This document shows positions 41,806-49,667 of a stretch of 64,000 nucleotides of DNA, one piece after another. Source of the DNA: Nocardioides marmoriginsengisoli (lineage in GTDB: Bacteria > Actinomycetota > Actinomycetes > Propionibacteriales > Nocardioidaceae); assembly GCF_003725695.1 (NCBI RefSeq), contig NZ_RJSE01000002.1, positions 1-64,000 of the forward strand, read 5' to 3'. A program made the position numbers and the translations under genes. Under the pieces are notes generated by a model. That model was not told the origin of the DNA, did not search any database, and worked only from the letters and a program-made list of their open reading frames with translations. Position 1 is the stretch's first letter. Each line of letters opens with the position of its first letter.

Positions 41806-42822
41806 TCACGGTTGGAGCAGGACTTTGATCGCGCGCCGCTCGTCCATCGCGCGGTACCCCTCGGCGACGTCCGCCAGGGGCATCACCGAGTCGAACACCA
41901 GGCCGGGGTTGACCGTTCCCGAGGTCACCAGGTCGAGCAGCTCGGGCAGGTAGCGGCGTACCGGAGCCACGCCGCCGGCGAGGCCGACGTTCTTGGCGAA
42001 CATCCGCTCGACCGGCAGCTTCACGCCGTGCGGTACGCCGACGAACCCGACCATCGCGCCCGGTCGCGCCGCCTGGAACGCCATCCGCATCGCGTCGTCG
42101 GTACCCACGCACTCGAGGACCGCGTCGGCACCGACCCCGTCGGTGATCTCCTTGATCCGCTTCGCGCCGTCGGCACCCCGTTCGGCGACGATGTGGGTCG
42201 CGCCGAACGCGCGGGCGATCTCCTGACGCGACTCGTGCCGCGACATCGCGATCACCTTCTCCGCGCCGAGCTGCACCGCCGCCAACACGCCGCACAGGCC
42301 GACGGCACCGTCGCCGACGACCACCGCCGTGTGCCCCTTCCGCACTCCTGCCGACACGGCGCAGTGCCAGCCGGTCGGGAAGACGTCGGAGAGCGTCAGC
42401 AAGGACGGGATCATCGAGGGGTCCGGCATCCCGTCGGTCTTGACCAGGCTTCCGTCGGCCTGGCCGACCAGGCCGTACTCCCCCTGGCCGCCGGTGGTGA
42501 AGCCGCCGTTGACGCACGCCGAGTGTGCGCCGTTGTCGCAGTTCGGACAGGTGTTGTCGCAGGTGCAGAAGGGCACGATCACGAAGTCACCGGGCTTGAA
42601 CGACCGGACCTCGGAACCGACCTCCTCGATCACGCCAACCATCTCGTGGCCGATCGTGGAGCCCGCGGTGATCGGGTTCTCGCCCCGGTACGGCCACAGG
42701 TCCGAGCCGCAGATGCAGCCGGCAGTGATCTTGATGACAGCGTCGGTCGGTGCACCGATGACCGGCACCGGGCGCTCCTCGAGGCGGATGTCCCCGGCGG
42801 CGTGGATGGTGGTGACTCGCAT
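41806..42822 (-). CDS. Zinc-dependent alcohol dehydrogenase with structural zinc lobe
   Basis: 338 aa. Catalytic zinc: CICGSD and GHEMVG; structural zinc: CTCDNTCPNCDNGAHSAC, complete. Rossmann motif GDGAVGLCGV. Group of NAD-dependent alcohol or formaldehyde-type dehydrogenases. Divergent from the XRE-MurA gene; its own -10 is weak (CAGGAT 6 nt before the start). Confidence 0.88.
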   Translation of the reverse strand: MRVTTIHAAGDIRLEERPVPVIGAPTDAVIKITAGCICGSDLWPYRGENPITAGSTIGHEMVGVIEEVGSEVRSFKPGDFVIVPFCTCDNTCPNCDNGAHSACVNGGFTTGGQGEYGLVGQADGSLVKTDGMPDPSMIPSLLTLSDVFPTGWHCAVSAGVRKGHTAVVVGDGAVGLCGVLAAVQLGAEKVIAMSRHESRQEIARAFGATHIVAERGADGAKRIKEITDGVGADAVLECVGTDDAMRMAFQAARPGAMVGFVGVPHGVKLPVERMFAKNVGLAGGVAPVRRYLPELLDLVTSGTVNPGLVFDSVMPLADVAEGYRAMDERRAIKVLLQP

Positions 42823-42872
42823 GGGTCGATCCTGCCAGCACGCGCCGCGTTGGCTTCATCTCATATCTGAGA

Positions 42873-42878
42873 TAGCGT
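42873..42878 (+). promoter_or_regulatory. -10 element TAGCGT, leaderless promoter of the XRE-MurA gene
   Basis: Ends 7 nt before the GTG at 42886. Just upstream is the near-palindrome CTCATATCTGAGAT (42860-42873), a possible site for the protein's own XRE domain. Confidence 0.55.
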
Positions 42879-42885
42879 CCGCCGG

Positions 42886-44415
42886 GTGACTGTCGACTAC
42901 CTGAGCCAGATCGGGACCCTGATCCGCAGCGCACGCCGGCACCGGGGCTGGACCCAGCAGCAGCTCGCCGACGCGCTGAGCACGAGCCAGAGCGCGGTCA
43001 ACCGTATCGAACGCGGCCACCAGAACGTCTCCATGGAGATGCTGGCCCGGATCGGCGAGGCTCTCGACGAGCAGCTCGTCAGCATCGGCGCCGGACCCGT
43101 GCACCTGCGGGTGACCGGCCCGACCACCCTGACCGGCAGCATCGACGTGAAGACCTCGAAGAACGCCGGCGTCGCGCTGCTGTGCGCCGCCCTGCTCAAC
43201 AACGGCCGCACGGTCCTGCGCAAGGTCGCCCGGATCGAGGAGGTCAACCGGCTGCTCGAGGTCCTCGGCAGCATGGGCGTCCGGACCCGGTGGCTCAACG
43301 AGGAGAACGACCTCGAGATCGTCCCGCCGGCCACGCTCGACCTGGCGGCGATCGACGACGAGGCGGCCCGCCGTACCCGGTCGATCATCATGTTCCTCGG
43401 CCCGCTGCTGCACCGCAGCAACGATTTCGAGCTCCCGTACGCCGGCGGCTGCGACCTCGGCACCCGCACCGTCGAGCCGCACCTGACCGCGCTACGGCAC
43501 TTCGGCCTCGAGGTGAAGGCGACCGAGGGCAGCTACCACGCGGTGGTCGCCGAGGACTCCGCGCCGAAGCGTCCGATCGTGCTGACCGAGCGCGGCGACA
43601 CCGTGACCGAGAACGCCCTGATGGCCGCCGCCCTGTACGACGGCACCACCGTGATCCGCAACGCCAGCCCGAACTACATGGTCCAGGACCTCTGCTTCTA
43701 CCTGCAGAAGCTCGGCGTGGTGATCGAGGGGATCGGCAGCACCACCCTCACCGTCACCGGCTGCGCCGTGATCGACGTCGATGTCGAGTACTCCCCCAGC
43801 GAGGACCCGATCGAGGCGATGTCGCTGCTGGCCGCCGCGATCGTCACCGGCTCCGAGATCACCATCCGCCGGGTCCCGATCGAGTTCCTGGAGATCGAGC
43901 TCGCCCTGCTCGAGGAGATGGGTTTCCGCTACGAGCGCTCCGAGGAGTACCGGGCGGCCAACGGGCACACCCGGTTGCTGGACCTGACCACCGCGGTCTC
44001 GGCGCTGCACTCCCCCATCGACAAGATCCACCCGATGCCGTTCCCCGGCCTCAACATCGACAACCTGCCGTTCTTCGCGGTGATCGCCGCGGTGGCCACC
44101 GGCCAGACGATGCTGCACGACTGGGTCTACGAGAACCGGGCGATCTACCTCACCGAGCTCAGCAAGCTCGGGGGGAAGGTCACCCTCCTGGACCCGCACC
44201 GGGTGATGATCGACGGCCCCACGCACTGGTCCGGCGCCGAGATCGTCTGCCCGCCCGCGCTCCGGCCGGCGGTAGTGATCCTGCTCGCGATGCTCGCCTC
44301 CAAGGGAACCTCGGTGCTGCGCTCGGTCTACGTGATCAACCGCGGCTACGAGGACCTCGCCGAGCGGCTGAACCAGCTCGGCGCGAAGATCGAGACCTTC
44401 ACCGACCTGCGCTGA
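42886..44415 (+). CDS. XRE HTH domain fused to UDP-GlcNAc 1-carboxyvinyltransferase (MurA-like)
   Basis: 509 aa. Residues ~8-66: XRE helix-turn-helix (LIRSARRHRGWTQQQLADAL ... TSQSAVNRIERG). Residues ~75-509: EPSP-synthase fold with the MurA lysine in TSKNAGVALLC, catalytic Cys in AGGCDLGTRTVEPH (Cys115 of E. coli MurA, sensitive to fosfomycin) and 'EDPIEAMSLLAAAIVTG'. Likely a second MurA paralogue combining peptidoglycan-precursor chemistry with DNA binding. Role of the fused domain is unknown. Leaderless start. Confidence 0.9.
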   Translation: MTVDYLSQIGTLIRSARRHRGWTQQQLADALSTSQSAVNRIERGHQNVSMEMLARIGEALDEQLVSIGAGPVHLRVTGPTTLTGSIDVKTSKNAGVALLCAALLNNGRTVLRKVARIEEVNRLLEVLGSMGVRTRWLNEENDLEIVPPATLDLAAIDDEAARRTRSIIMFLGPLLHRSNDFELPYAGGCDLGTRTVEPHLTALRHFGLEVKATEGSYHAVVAEDSAPKRPIVLTERGDTVTENALMAAALYDGTTVIRNASPNYMVQDLCFYLQKLGVVIEGIGSTTLTVTGCAVIDVDVEYSPSEDPIEAMSLLAAAIVTGSEITIRRVPIEFLEIELALLEEMGFRYERSEEYRAANGHTRLLDLTTAVSALHSPIDKIHPMPFPGLNIDNLPFFAVIAAVATGQTMLHDWVYENRAIYLTELSKLGGKVTLLDPHRVMIDGPTHWSGAEIVCPPALRPAVVILLAMLASKGTSVLRSVYVINRGYEDLAERLNQLGAKIETFTDLR

Positions 44416-44430
44416 CGGGAGCGCCCGCGC

Positions 44431-44685
44431 TCAGGACTTGAAGAGCGTCTCGACGAAGGCGCGGCTGCGCTCCGGGACGACAGGCGGCCGGGACATCTCC
44501 GAGGTGATCCGCGGCAGCGCCGCGGTGTTGGCCGACTGGTGGGCGTGCCAGTCGTTCTCGGCCTCGATCAGCGCTCCCAGGTCGGCGCGACCGAGGAAGA
44601 CCCCGGAGCAGCCGGTGCACCGCTGGATCGTCACGTGACCGAGAGTCCGCTCGGCCATCGATTCCCCGCACTGCGGGCAGGTCAT
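44431..44685 (-). CDS. TFIIB-type zinc-ribbon protein
   Basis: 84 aa. Two CxxC pairs, MTCPQCGESM and IQRCTGCSGVFLG, of the zf-TFIIB (DUF2387-like) family, followed by a helix with Asp/Glu. GAGAGG before the ATG. Small cytoplasmic protein of unknown role. Confidence 0.85.
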   Translation of the reverse strand: MTCPQCGESMAERTLGHVTIQRCTGCSGVFLGRADLGALIEAENDWHAHQSANTAALPRITSEMSRPPVVPERSRAFVETLFKS

Positions 44686-44823
44686 GTCGTCCACCTCTCG
44701 AAGGTACTCCCCGCAGGACCCGCTCCCCCGGACCGGGGTCGCTTTCTCTCCGTGTCGGATGCCCGACTTGCCCCGAAACGGAGTCGGCCGGTGAATACTG
44801 TCCCGCAGGGGGATGGAGGAGCC
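44686..44823. promoter_or_regulatory. Divergent intergenic region, glycerophosphodiesterase promoter
   Basis: Contains a TACTGT -10 (44796-44801) about 23 nt before the glycerophosphodiesterase ATG, then GGAGG. No other signals recognised. Confidence 0.4.
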
Positions 44824-45633
44824 ATGGATCGACCGACGACCGGCCACGCCTATCTCGACGACGCGGTGTCGTCGGGCGGGGTGATCGCGATGGCGCACCG
44901 CGGCGGTGCCCGGCACCCCGACCTGCTCGGGACCGAGAACACCGCGCACGCCTTCCGCCATGCTGTGGGCCTCGGCTACCGCTACCTGGAGACCGACGTG
45001 CACGCCACCCGCGACGGCGGGCTGATCGCCTTCCACGACGACGTGCTGGACCGGGTCACCGACCAGAGCGGCCCGGTGGCCACGGCTTCCGAGGCGACCT
45101 TGCGCCGAGCCCGGATCGGTGGCGCGCACGCGATCCCGACGATGGCCGACCTGCTCGACGAGTTCGCGCACTGCCGCTTCAACATCGACCTGAAGGGCGA
45201 CGGCGCCGGGAACGCGCTGGCGGACCTGCTCGACGCCACCGGGGCGCACGACCGGGTCTGCGTCGGGTCCTTCTCGCGGGCCCGGATCCAGGAGTTCCGT
45301 CGCCGTACCGCCGGAGCCGTGGCGACCTCGGCCGCACCGGTCGAGGTGGCGGCGTACCTGGCGGCTCCGACGGCGGAGATCGCCCGCCGGCTCACCGGAG
45401 GACGGGTCGCCGCCCTCCAGGTGCCGCACCGCCGCGGGCCGTTGCCGGTGGTGACCGACGCCCTCGTACGCCGGGCGCACCGTGCGGGCGTCCAGGTGCA
45501 CGTCTGGACGATCGACGAGCGAGCCGAGATGGAGGAGCTCCTCGACCTCGGCGTCGACGGGCTGATCACCGACCGCACCGACGTCCTCAAGGACCTGCTC
45601 GTCACCCGCGGACTCTGGAGGGACCACCCATGA
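44824..45633 (+). CDS. Glycerophosphodiester phosphodiesterase
   Basis: 269 aa. 'AHRGGARHPDLLGTENTAHAF', 'YLETDVHATRDGGLIAFHDD' and 'VHVWTIDERAEMEELLDLGVDGLITDRTD' carry the GDPD His/Glu/Asp metal set. No signal peptide, so it hydrolyses cytosolic glycerophosphodiesters to glycerol-3-phosphate. ATGA-overlaps the MFS transporter, a likely permease partner. Confidence 0.92.
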   Translation: MDRPTTGHAYLDDAVSSGGVIAMAHRGGARHPDLLGTENTAHAFRHAVGLGYRYLETDVHATRDGGLIAFHDDVLDRVTDQSGPVATASEATLRRARIGGAHAIPTMADLLDEFAHCRFNIDLKGDGAGNALADLLDATGAHDRVCVGSFSRARIQEFRRRTAGAVATSAAPVEVAAYLAAPTAEIARRLTGGRVAALQVPHRRGPLPVVTDALVRRAHRAGVQVHVWTIDERAEMEELLDLGVDGLITDRTDVLKDLLVTRGLWRDHP

Positions 45634-46991
45634 GCCTCGACGAGATCCAAGCCGACCGGCTCCGGCAGCAGCGTGCCTGGAACTGGTACGACTGGGCGAA
45701 CTCGGCGTTCTACACGACCGTGCTCTCGGTGATGTTCGCGCCGTACATGATCACCGTCGCAGGCAAGGCGGCCGGCTGCGTCGACGCCGACGAGACCTGC
45801 AAGAAGACCGTCGAGGTGCTCGGTCTGCACCTGGCCGCCGGCTCGCTGCCGAGCTACCTGACCAGCTTCGCCACGATCAGCAGCGCGTTCCTGCTGCCGA
45901 TCGTGGGCGCCTACGTGGACCGGTCCGCGCACAAGAAGCGGCACATGGCCGGGTACGCCTGGGCAGGGGCCGCCGTCGGCTCGCTGCTCTTCTTCGTCGC
46001 CGGCGACAACTGGCAGCTCGGCGCCGTCGCCGTGGTGCTGGCCAGCATCCTGGCCGGTTGCTCGCTGGTCAGCTACTACGCGATCCTCGCCGACATCTCC
46101 ACCGAGGACGAGCGGGACCGGGTCTCCTCGCGCGGGTGGGCCTGGGGCTACCTCGGCGGCGGCGTGCTGCTGGCGCTGAACCTGGTGCTCTTCCTCGGTC
46201 ACGACGCCTTCGGGCTCTCCAAGGGGATGTCGGTCCGGATCTCGCTGCTCTCGGCCGCGATCTGGTGGGCGGCATTCACGATCATCCCGTTCGTCAAGCT
46301 CCGCGACTACGCGCCGGTCGCCGTCGAGGAAGTCCCCGGGAGCGTCGTGGCGCGGAGCTTCGGCCAGCTCTTCCGCACCCTGAAGGACCTGCGGAACTAC
46401 CCGATGACGCTGACCTTCCTGCTGGCGTACCTGTTCTACAACGACGGCATCCAGACGGTGATCTACGCGGCGTCGACGTACGGCGAGAAGCAGCTCGGCT
46501 TCGGCACCTCAGTGCTGATCGGGACGATCCTGCTGATCCAGTTCGTCGCGTTCGGCGGTGCCCTGGTCTTCGGCCGGCTCGCCGCCCGTCACGGGGCCTA
46601 CCGCTGCATCCTGTGGGGCACCTACGCCTGGATGGCGATCGTCGTCGCCGCGCTGGTCCTGCCCCGGAAGAACGTGTTCCTGTTCATCGCGGTCGCGATC
46701 GCCATCGGCGTGGTGATGGGCGGCACCCAGGCGCTCTCCCGGTCGTTCTTCAGCCTGCTGATCCCCCGGGGTCGCGAGGGCGAGTACTTCGCGCTCTACG
46801 GCGCCGCAGAGCGCGGTACGTCGTGGTTCGGGACCCTGCTCTTCGGGGTGACGTTCCAGCTCACCGGCTCCTACCGCCCGGCGATCCTGGCGCTGATCGT
46901 CTTCTTCGTCCTCGGAGCCTTCTTCCTGCTCCGATTGGACCCGGAGCGCGGTATCCGGGACGCTGGTAACCAGGTACCCGCCGCAGTGTGA
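45630..46991 (+). CDS. MFS transporter, UMF1/Atg22-like
   Basis: 453 aa with about 12 helices. 'QRAWNWYDWANSAFYTTV' is the hallmark of the UMF1 subfamily. Context with GDPD suggests export or uptake of phosphodiester products; substrate is not certain. An in-membrane motif 'GGTQALSRSFFSLLIPRGREGEYFALYG' is conserved. Confidence 0.9.
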   Translation: MSLDEIQADRLRQQRAWNWYDWANSAFYTTVLSVMFAPYMITVAGKAAGCVDADETCKKTVEVLGLHLAAGSLPSYLTSFATISSAFLLPIVGAYVDRSAHKKRHMAGYAWAGAAVGSLLFFVAGDNWQLGAVAVVLASILAGCSLVSYYAILADISTEDERDRVSSRGWAWGYLGGGVLLALNLVLFLGHDAFGLSKGMSVRISLLSAAIWWAAFTIIPFVKLRDYAPVAVEEVPGSVVARSFGQLFRTLKDLRNYPMTLTFLLAYLFYNDGIQTVIYAASTYGEKQLGFGTSVLIGTILLIQFVAFGGALVFGRLAARHGAYRCILWGTYAWMAIVVAALVLPRKNVFLFIAVAIAIGVVMGGTQALSRSFFSLLIPRGREGEYFALYGAAERGTSWFGTLLFGVTFQLTGSYRPAILALIVFFVLGAFFLLRLDPERGIRDAGNQVPAAV

Positions 46992-47020
46992 CGTGAGACC
47001 CGTCTCCTGCCCGGGTTCCG

Positions 47021-47046
47021 GGAATCCTCAGGGTGGGTCGTTCGTT
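47021..47046 (+). promoter_or_regulatory. SigR-type promoter of rbpA
   Basis: GGAAT (47021-47025), 18 bp, GTT (47044-47046): the -35/-10 pair of SigR/SigH ECF promoters. Streptomyces rbpA is a known SigR target. It leaves a leader of about 135 nt to the rbpA ATG. Confidence 0.6.
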
Positions 47047-47186
47047 GTCGATCCTGAGGGACAAACCCACCGGATCTCACGTCCGGCCGGCAGCAATGGC
47101 ATCATGTTCGGCTTGCGTGAGCGTCCTTGAGGTTGTACGCATGAGGAGAGCCACGATCTGGCTCACCCAGACATTTGGAGGATTCC

Positions 47187-47576
47187 ATGGGAGACCGCAC
47201 CCTGCGAGGCGCACGCCTCGGTGGACAGAGCTTCGAGGACGAGCGCGGGATCGAGTTCGCTGCTCGTCAGCAGGTCGGCTACCAGTGCACCCGCGGACAC
47301 AAGTTCGAGATCACGATGTCCGTCGAGGCGGACGTCCCGGCGAACTGGGAGTGCCCGCGATGCGGCGCCGAGGGCCTGAGCGTCGACGGCATCCTCCCGG
47401 AGCAGAAGGTCGAGAAGCCGGCCCGCACGCACTGGGACATGCTGCTGGAGCGGCGCTCGATCAGTGAGCTCGAGGACATCCTCACCGAGCGGCTCGAGCT
47501 GCTCCGCGGCGGCGAGATCGGCCCGGCGCACCTGCACCGTCCGGCGAAGAAGACCAAGAAGAAGGCGACTGCCTAG
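47187..47576 (+). CDS. rbpA: RNA polymerase-binding protein RbpA
   Basis: 129 aa; GGAGG five bases before the ATG. Beta-barrel core 'YQCTRGHKFEITMSVEADVPANWECPRCG' (CxxxH..CxxC), basic linker and sigma-interaction domain 'THWDMLLERRSISELEDILTERLELLRGG'. It stabilises the open complex with the primary sigma factor. Stop in CTAG, shared with fxsA. Confidence 0.97.
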   Translation: MGDRTLRGARLGGQSFEDERGIEFAARQQVGYQCTRGHKFEITMSVEADVPANWECPRCGAEGLSVDGILPEQKVEKPARTHWDMLLERRSISELEDILTERLELLRGGEIGPAHLHRPAKKTKKKATA

Positions 47577-48091
47577 TCGCTCTCGATCACGTCGCCCTGG
47601 ACCACGTCACCCGACGGTCCGGGGCGTTGTGCATTTCCGGGTGCATTTCTGGGTGCACTTCCGGGAGCATTCCTGGGCATCCCCGGCACCCCGCTGACCA
47701 CCAGTCGCTTGCTGATGAACCCGGCCAGCACCTTCCGGCCCAGCGGCCTGGTCAGCGGCAGGATCGCCAGCACCCCGAAGATGTCGGTGACGAACCCGGG
47801 GCTGATCATCAGGGTGCCGCCGAGCACGATCAGGATGCCGTCGGCCAGCTCGCGCGCCGGCATCCTGCCCTCGGCCAGCGCCACCTGCAGCGCCCGCCAG
47901 GCTCGCGCCCCTTCGCGCTTGAGCAACCACGAGCCCAAGATGCTGTCGGCGATCAGCAGCAGGATCGTCCACCACGGCCCGATGACCTGGCCGACCTGGA
48001 TCAGGACGTAGATCTCGACGATCGGGATGCCGATGAACGCGACCAGCAGCAACCACCACGGGAACCGGCGGCGCCGCACCTGACCTGACAT
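47573..48091 (-). CDS. fxsA: FxsA family membrane protein
   Basis: 172 aa, membrane protein: 'IPIVEIYVLIQVGQVIGPWWTILLLI' and 'ILIVLGGTLMISPGFVTDIFGVLAILPLTRP' are the FxsA core. C-terminal tail is built from four 12-nt repeats. Function unknown; the E. coli protein relieves exclusion of phage T7 when overproduced. The ATG is 7 nt after TAGCGT. Confidence 0.9.
   Translation of the reverse strand: MSGQVRRRRFPWWLLLVAFIGIPIVEIYVLIQVGQVIGPWWTILLLIADSILGSWLLKREGARAWRALQVALAEGRMPARELADGILIVLGGTLMISPGFVTDIFGVLAILPLTRPLGRKVLAGFISKRLVVSGVPGMPRNAPGSAPRNAPGNAQRPGPSGDVVQGDVIESD
47631..47678 (-). repeat. Four tandem 12-nt units in the fxsA tail
   Basis: Units GCATTTCCGGGT, GCATTTCTGGGT, GCACTTCCGGGA, GCATTCCTGGGC follow without gaps. 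They encode a Pro/Asn/Ala/Gly-rich tail (PRNAPGSAPRNAPGNAQ), likely variable in length among strains. Confidence 0.75.
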
Positions 48092-48098
48092 GCGACCA

Positions 48099-48104
48099 AC
48101 GCTA
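48099..48104 (-). promoter_or_regulatory. -10 element TAGCGT, leaderless promoter of fxsA
   Basis: Ends 7 nt before the ATG at 48091 on the minus strand. Confidence 0.55.
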
Positions 48105-48528
48105 GCCGTCCGGGTCAACCGCACGCGGTGCGGGACCCGCCGAGGAAGGCGGCGGGGGGAGGAACGGGACCTTCGGACCGCCCGCTCGATGGCTGGATGT
48201 CACCGAACGACCGTTGTCTACTGGTGCCGCACTCCCCCCGTGTTCTCCCACCCTCGACGCGGGACTCCGACTCAGCCGTTGGGGTCGGCCCACACCGCGG
48301 CGGTCGGTGAGGCTTTACCCCTCATGTCGGAGACCGTGACGAGGACGATCTGCCTGGAGGAACGAGGTAACCCAACCCATCATCAAGGCTTCTGTCAACC
48401 GGCCCGTGACCTGCGCAGACGCTGCAAATACGCAGGTCAACGCGATGGCCCGAGAACCAATTTTCGGTGAAAGAATTCTTGCTTCCCGGCGTGTCCCCGA
48501 TGACACGCTTGAAGTGCTGCTTGAGGGT
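48105..48528. other. 424-bp gap between fxsA and kal
   Basis: No convincing gene. Holds a hairpin GACCTGCG/CGCAGGTC (48408-48415 and 48431-48438), a G-rich run near 48152-48158, a C-rich run near 48232-48237, and a 48-codon plus-strand frame from an ATG at 48324 (MSETVTRTICLEERG...) without family resemblance. GAATTCTTGC near 48475 marks an A/T-rich patch. A small RNA is possible. Confidence 0.4.
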
Positions 48529-48918
48529 TCAGGCCGGTACGACGCAGGTCCCCGTCGCAGTGGTCGCCAGCAGCGGCTCGGCGAGCATCCGCGAGGACGA
48601 CCCGTCGCCGTCACCCCGGGCCACGACCGTCGCGGTGAAGTCGATGACCCGCGAGCGCGCACCGACCCGGACCAGCTCGGCGACGACCTCGATCACGTCG
48701 CCGGCACGCACCGGTGCGCGGAACTGGACGTCCGAGTACGACGCGAACAAGCCCTCGTCCTCGTCGGTGGCGATGCAGAGCTCGGTGGCGACGTCCCCGA
48801 ACAGGCCGAGGCTGTAGGCGCCGTCGACCAGGTTCCCGGCATAGTGCGCGTGCGAGTACGGGACGTAGCGGCGATGGGTGATCCTCAACCCGGGCTCGCA
48901 AGCAGACGTGCGGCTCAT
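48529..48918 (-). CDS. kal: 3-aminobutyryl-CoA ammonia-lyase (beta-lysine pathway)
   Basis: 129 aa, hotdog fold: 'RRYVPYSHAHYAGNLVDGAYSLGLFGDVATEL' and 'VQFRAPVRAGDVIEVVAELVRVG'. Removes ammonia from 3-aminobutyryl-CoA to give crotonyl-CoA. Last gene in the kdd-kamD-kamE-kal operon, ATGA-coupled. Confidence 0.85.
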   Translation of the reverse strand: MSRTSACEPGLRITHRRYVPYSHAHYAGNLVDGAYSLGLFGDVATELCIATDEDEGLFASYSDVQFRAPVRAGDVIEVVAELVRVGARSRVIDFTATVVARGDGDGSSSRMLAEPLLATTATGTCVVPA

Positions 48919-49667
48919 GAGGCTCTCCTCTCGATCAGGCGGTGCACCAGGTAGCTGGCGACCTCGCCGGGCGTGGTCCCGCGGGTGAAGATCCGGTCGA
49001 CGCCGAGCTCGGCCGACTTCGACTCGTCGAAGCGCGGGCCGCCGACGACGAGGAGCGGGCGCCTGGCCGCCGGGAAGGCTTCGCGGAACGCCGCGGACAT
49101 CTCCCGGGTGTTGAGCAGGTGCGCGTCCCGCTGCGTGACGACCTGGCTGACCAGGACGGCATCGGCCTTCTCCGCGAGCGCCTGCTCGACGAGGTCCGGC
49201 ACCGACACCTGGGCGCCCAGGTTCACCACCTTGAGCTCGCGGTAGTACTCCAGGCCCTTCTCCCCCGCGAAGCCCTTGATGTTCAGGATCGCGTCGATGC
49301 CGACGGTGTGCGCGTCGGTGCCGATACAGCCGCCGACGACCACCAGGCGGCGGCGCAGGCCGGTCTTCACCGCGGCGTTGACCTCCTTCGGCGTCAGCAG
49401 CGGGTAGTCCCGCTCGACCACCTCGACCACGCTCGGGTCCACGGTGTGGTTGACCCGGCCGTAGACGACGAAGAAGGTGAAGTCCGGGCCCATCGGCTTG
49501 GCGTGCACCACCAGGGCAGGGTCGATGCCCATCTTCTGGGCGAGCTGGGCCGCGGTCCCCTCGGCAACCTTGGAGTGCGCCATCGGCAGCGTGAACGACA
49601 CCTGGACCATCCCGTCGCCGGTGGTGTCGCCGTACGGGACCAAGAGGCGCTTCGGCTCGCTTGTCAT
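48915..49667 (-). CDS. kamE: Lysine 5,6-aminomutase, beta subunit
   Basis: 250 aa. B12-binding DxHxxG in GTDAHTVGID; the N-terminal part contains the PLP-lysine region (GDTTGDGMVQVSFTLPMAHSKVAEG). With KamD it moves the terminal amino group of beta-lysine from C6 to C5 using adenosylcobalamin and PLP. Confidence 0.93.
   Translation of the reverse strand: MTSEPKRLLVPYGDTTGDGMVQVSFTLPMAHSKVAEGTAAQLAQKMGIDPALVVHAKPMGPDFTFFVVYGRVNHTVDPSVVEVVERDYPLLTPKEVNAAVKTGLRRRLVVVGGCIGTDAHTVGIDAILNIKGFAGEKGLEYYRELKVVNLGAQVSVPDLVEQALAEKADAVLVSQVVTQRDAHLLNTREMSAAFREAFPAARRPLLVVGGPRFDESKSAELGVDRIFTRGTTPGEVASYLVHRLIERRAS

Noticed and set aside
47631-47678. Possible CRISPR-like or regulatory repeat
   Set aside because: The 12-nt units have no spacers and keep the fxsA frame; a coding tail repeat.
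48152-48237. 6C RNA suggested by G-run and C-run
   Set aside because: Only one C-run of six is present on the plus strand, and the two-hairpin layout of 6C RNA is missing.
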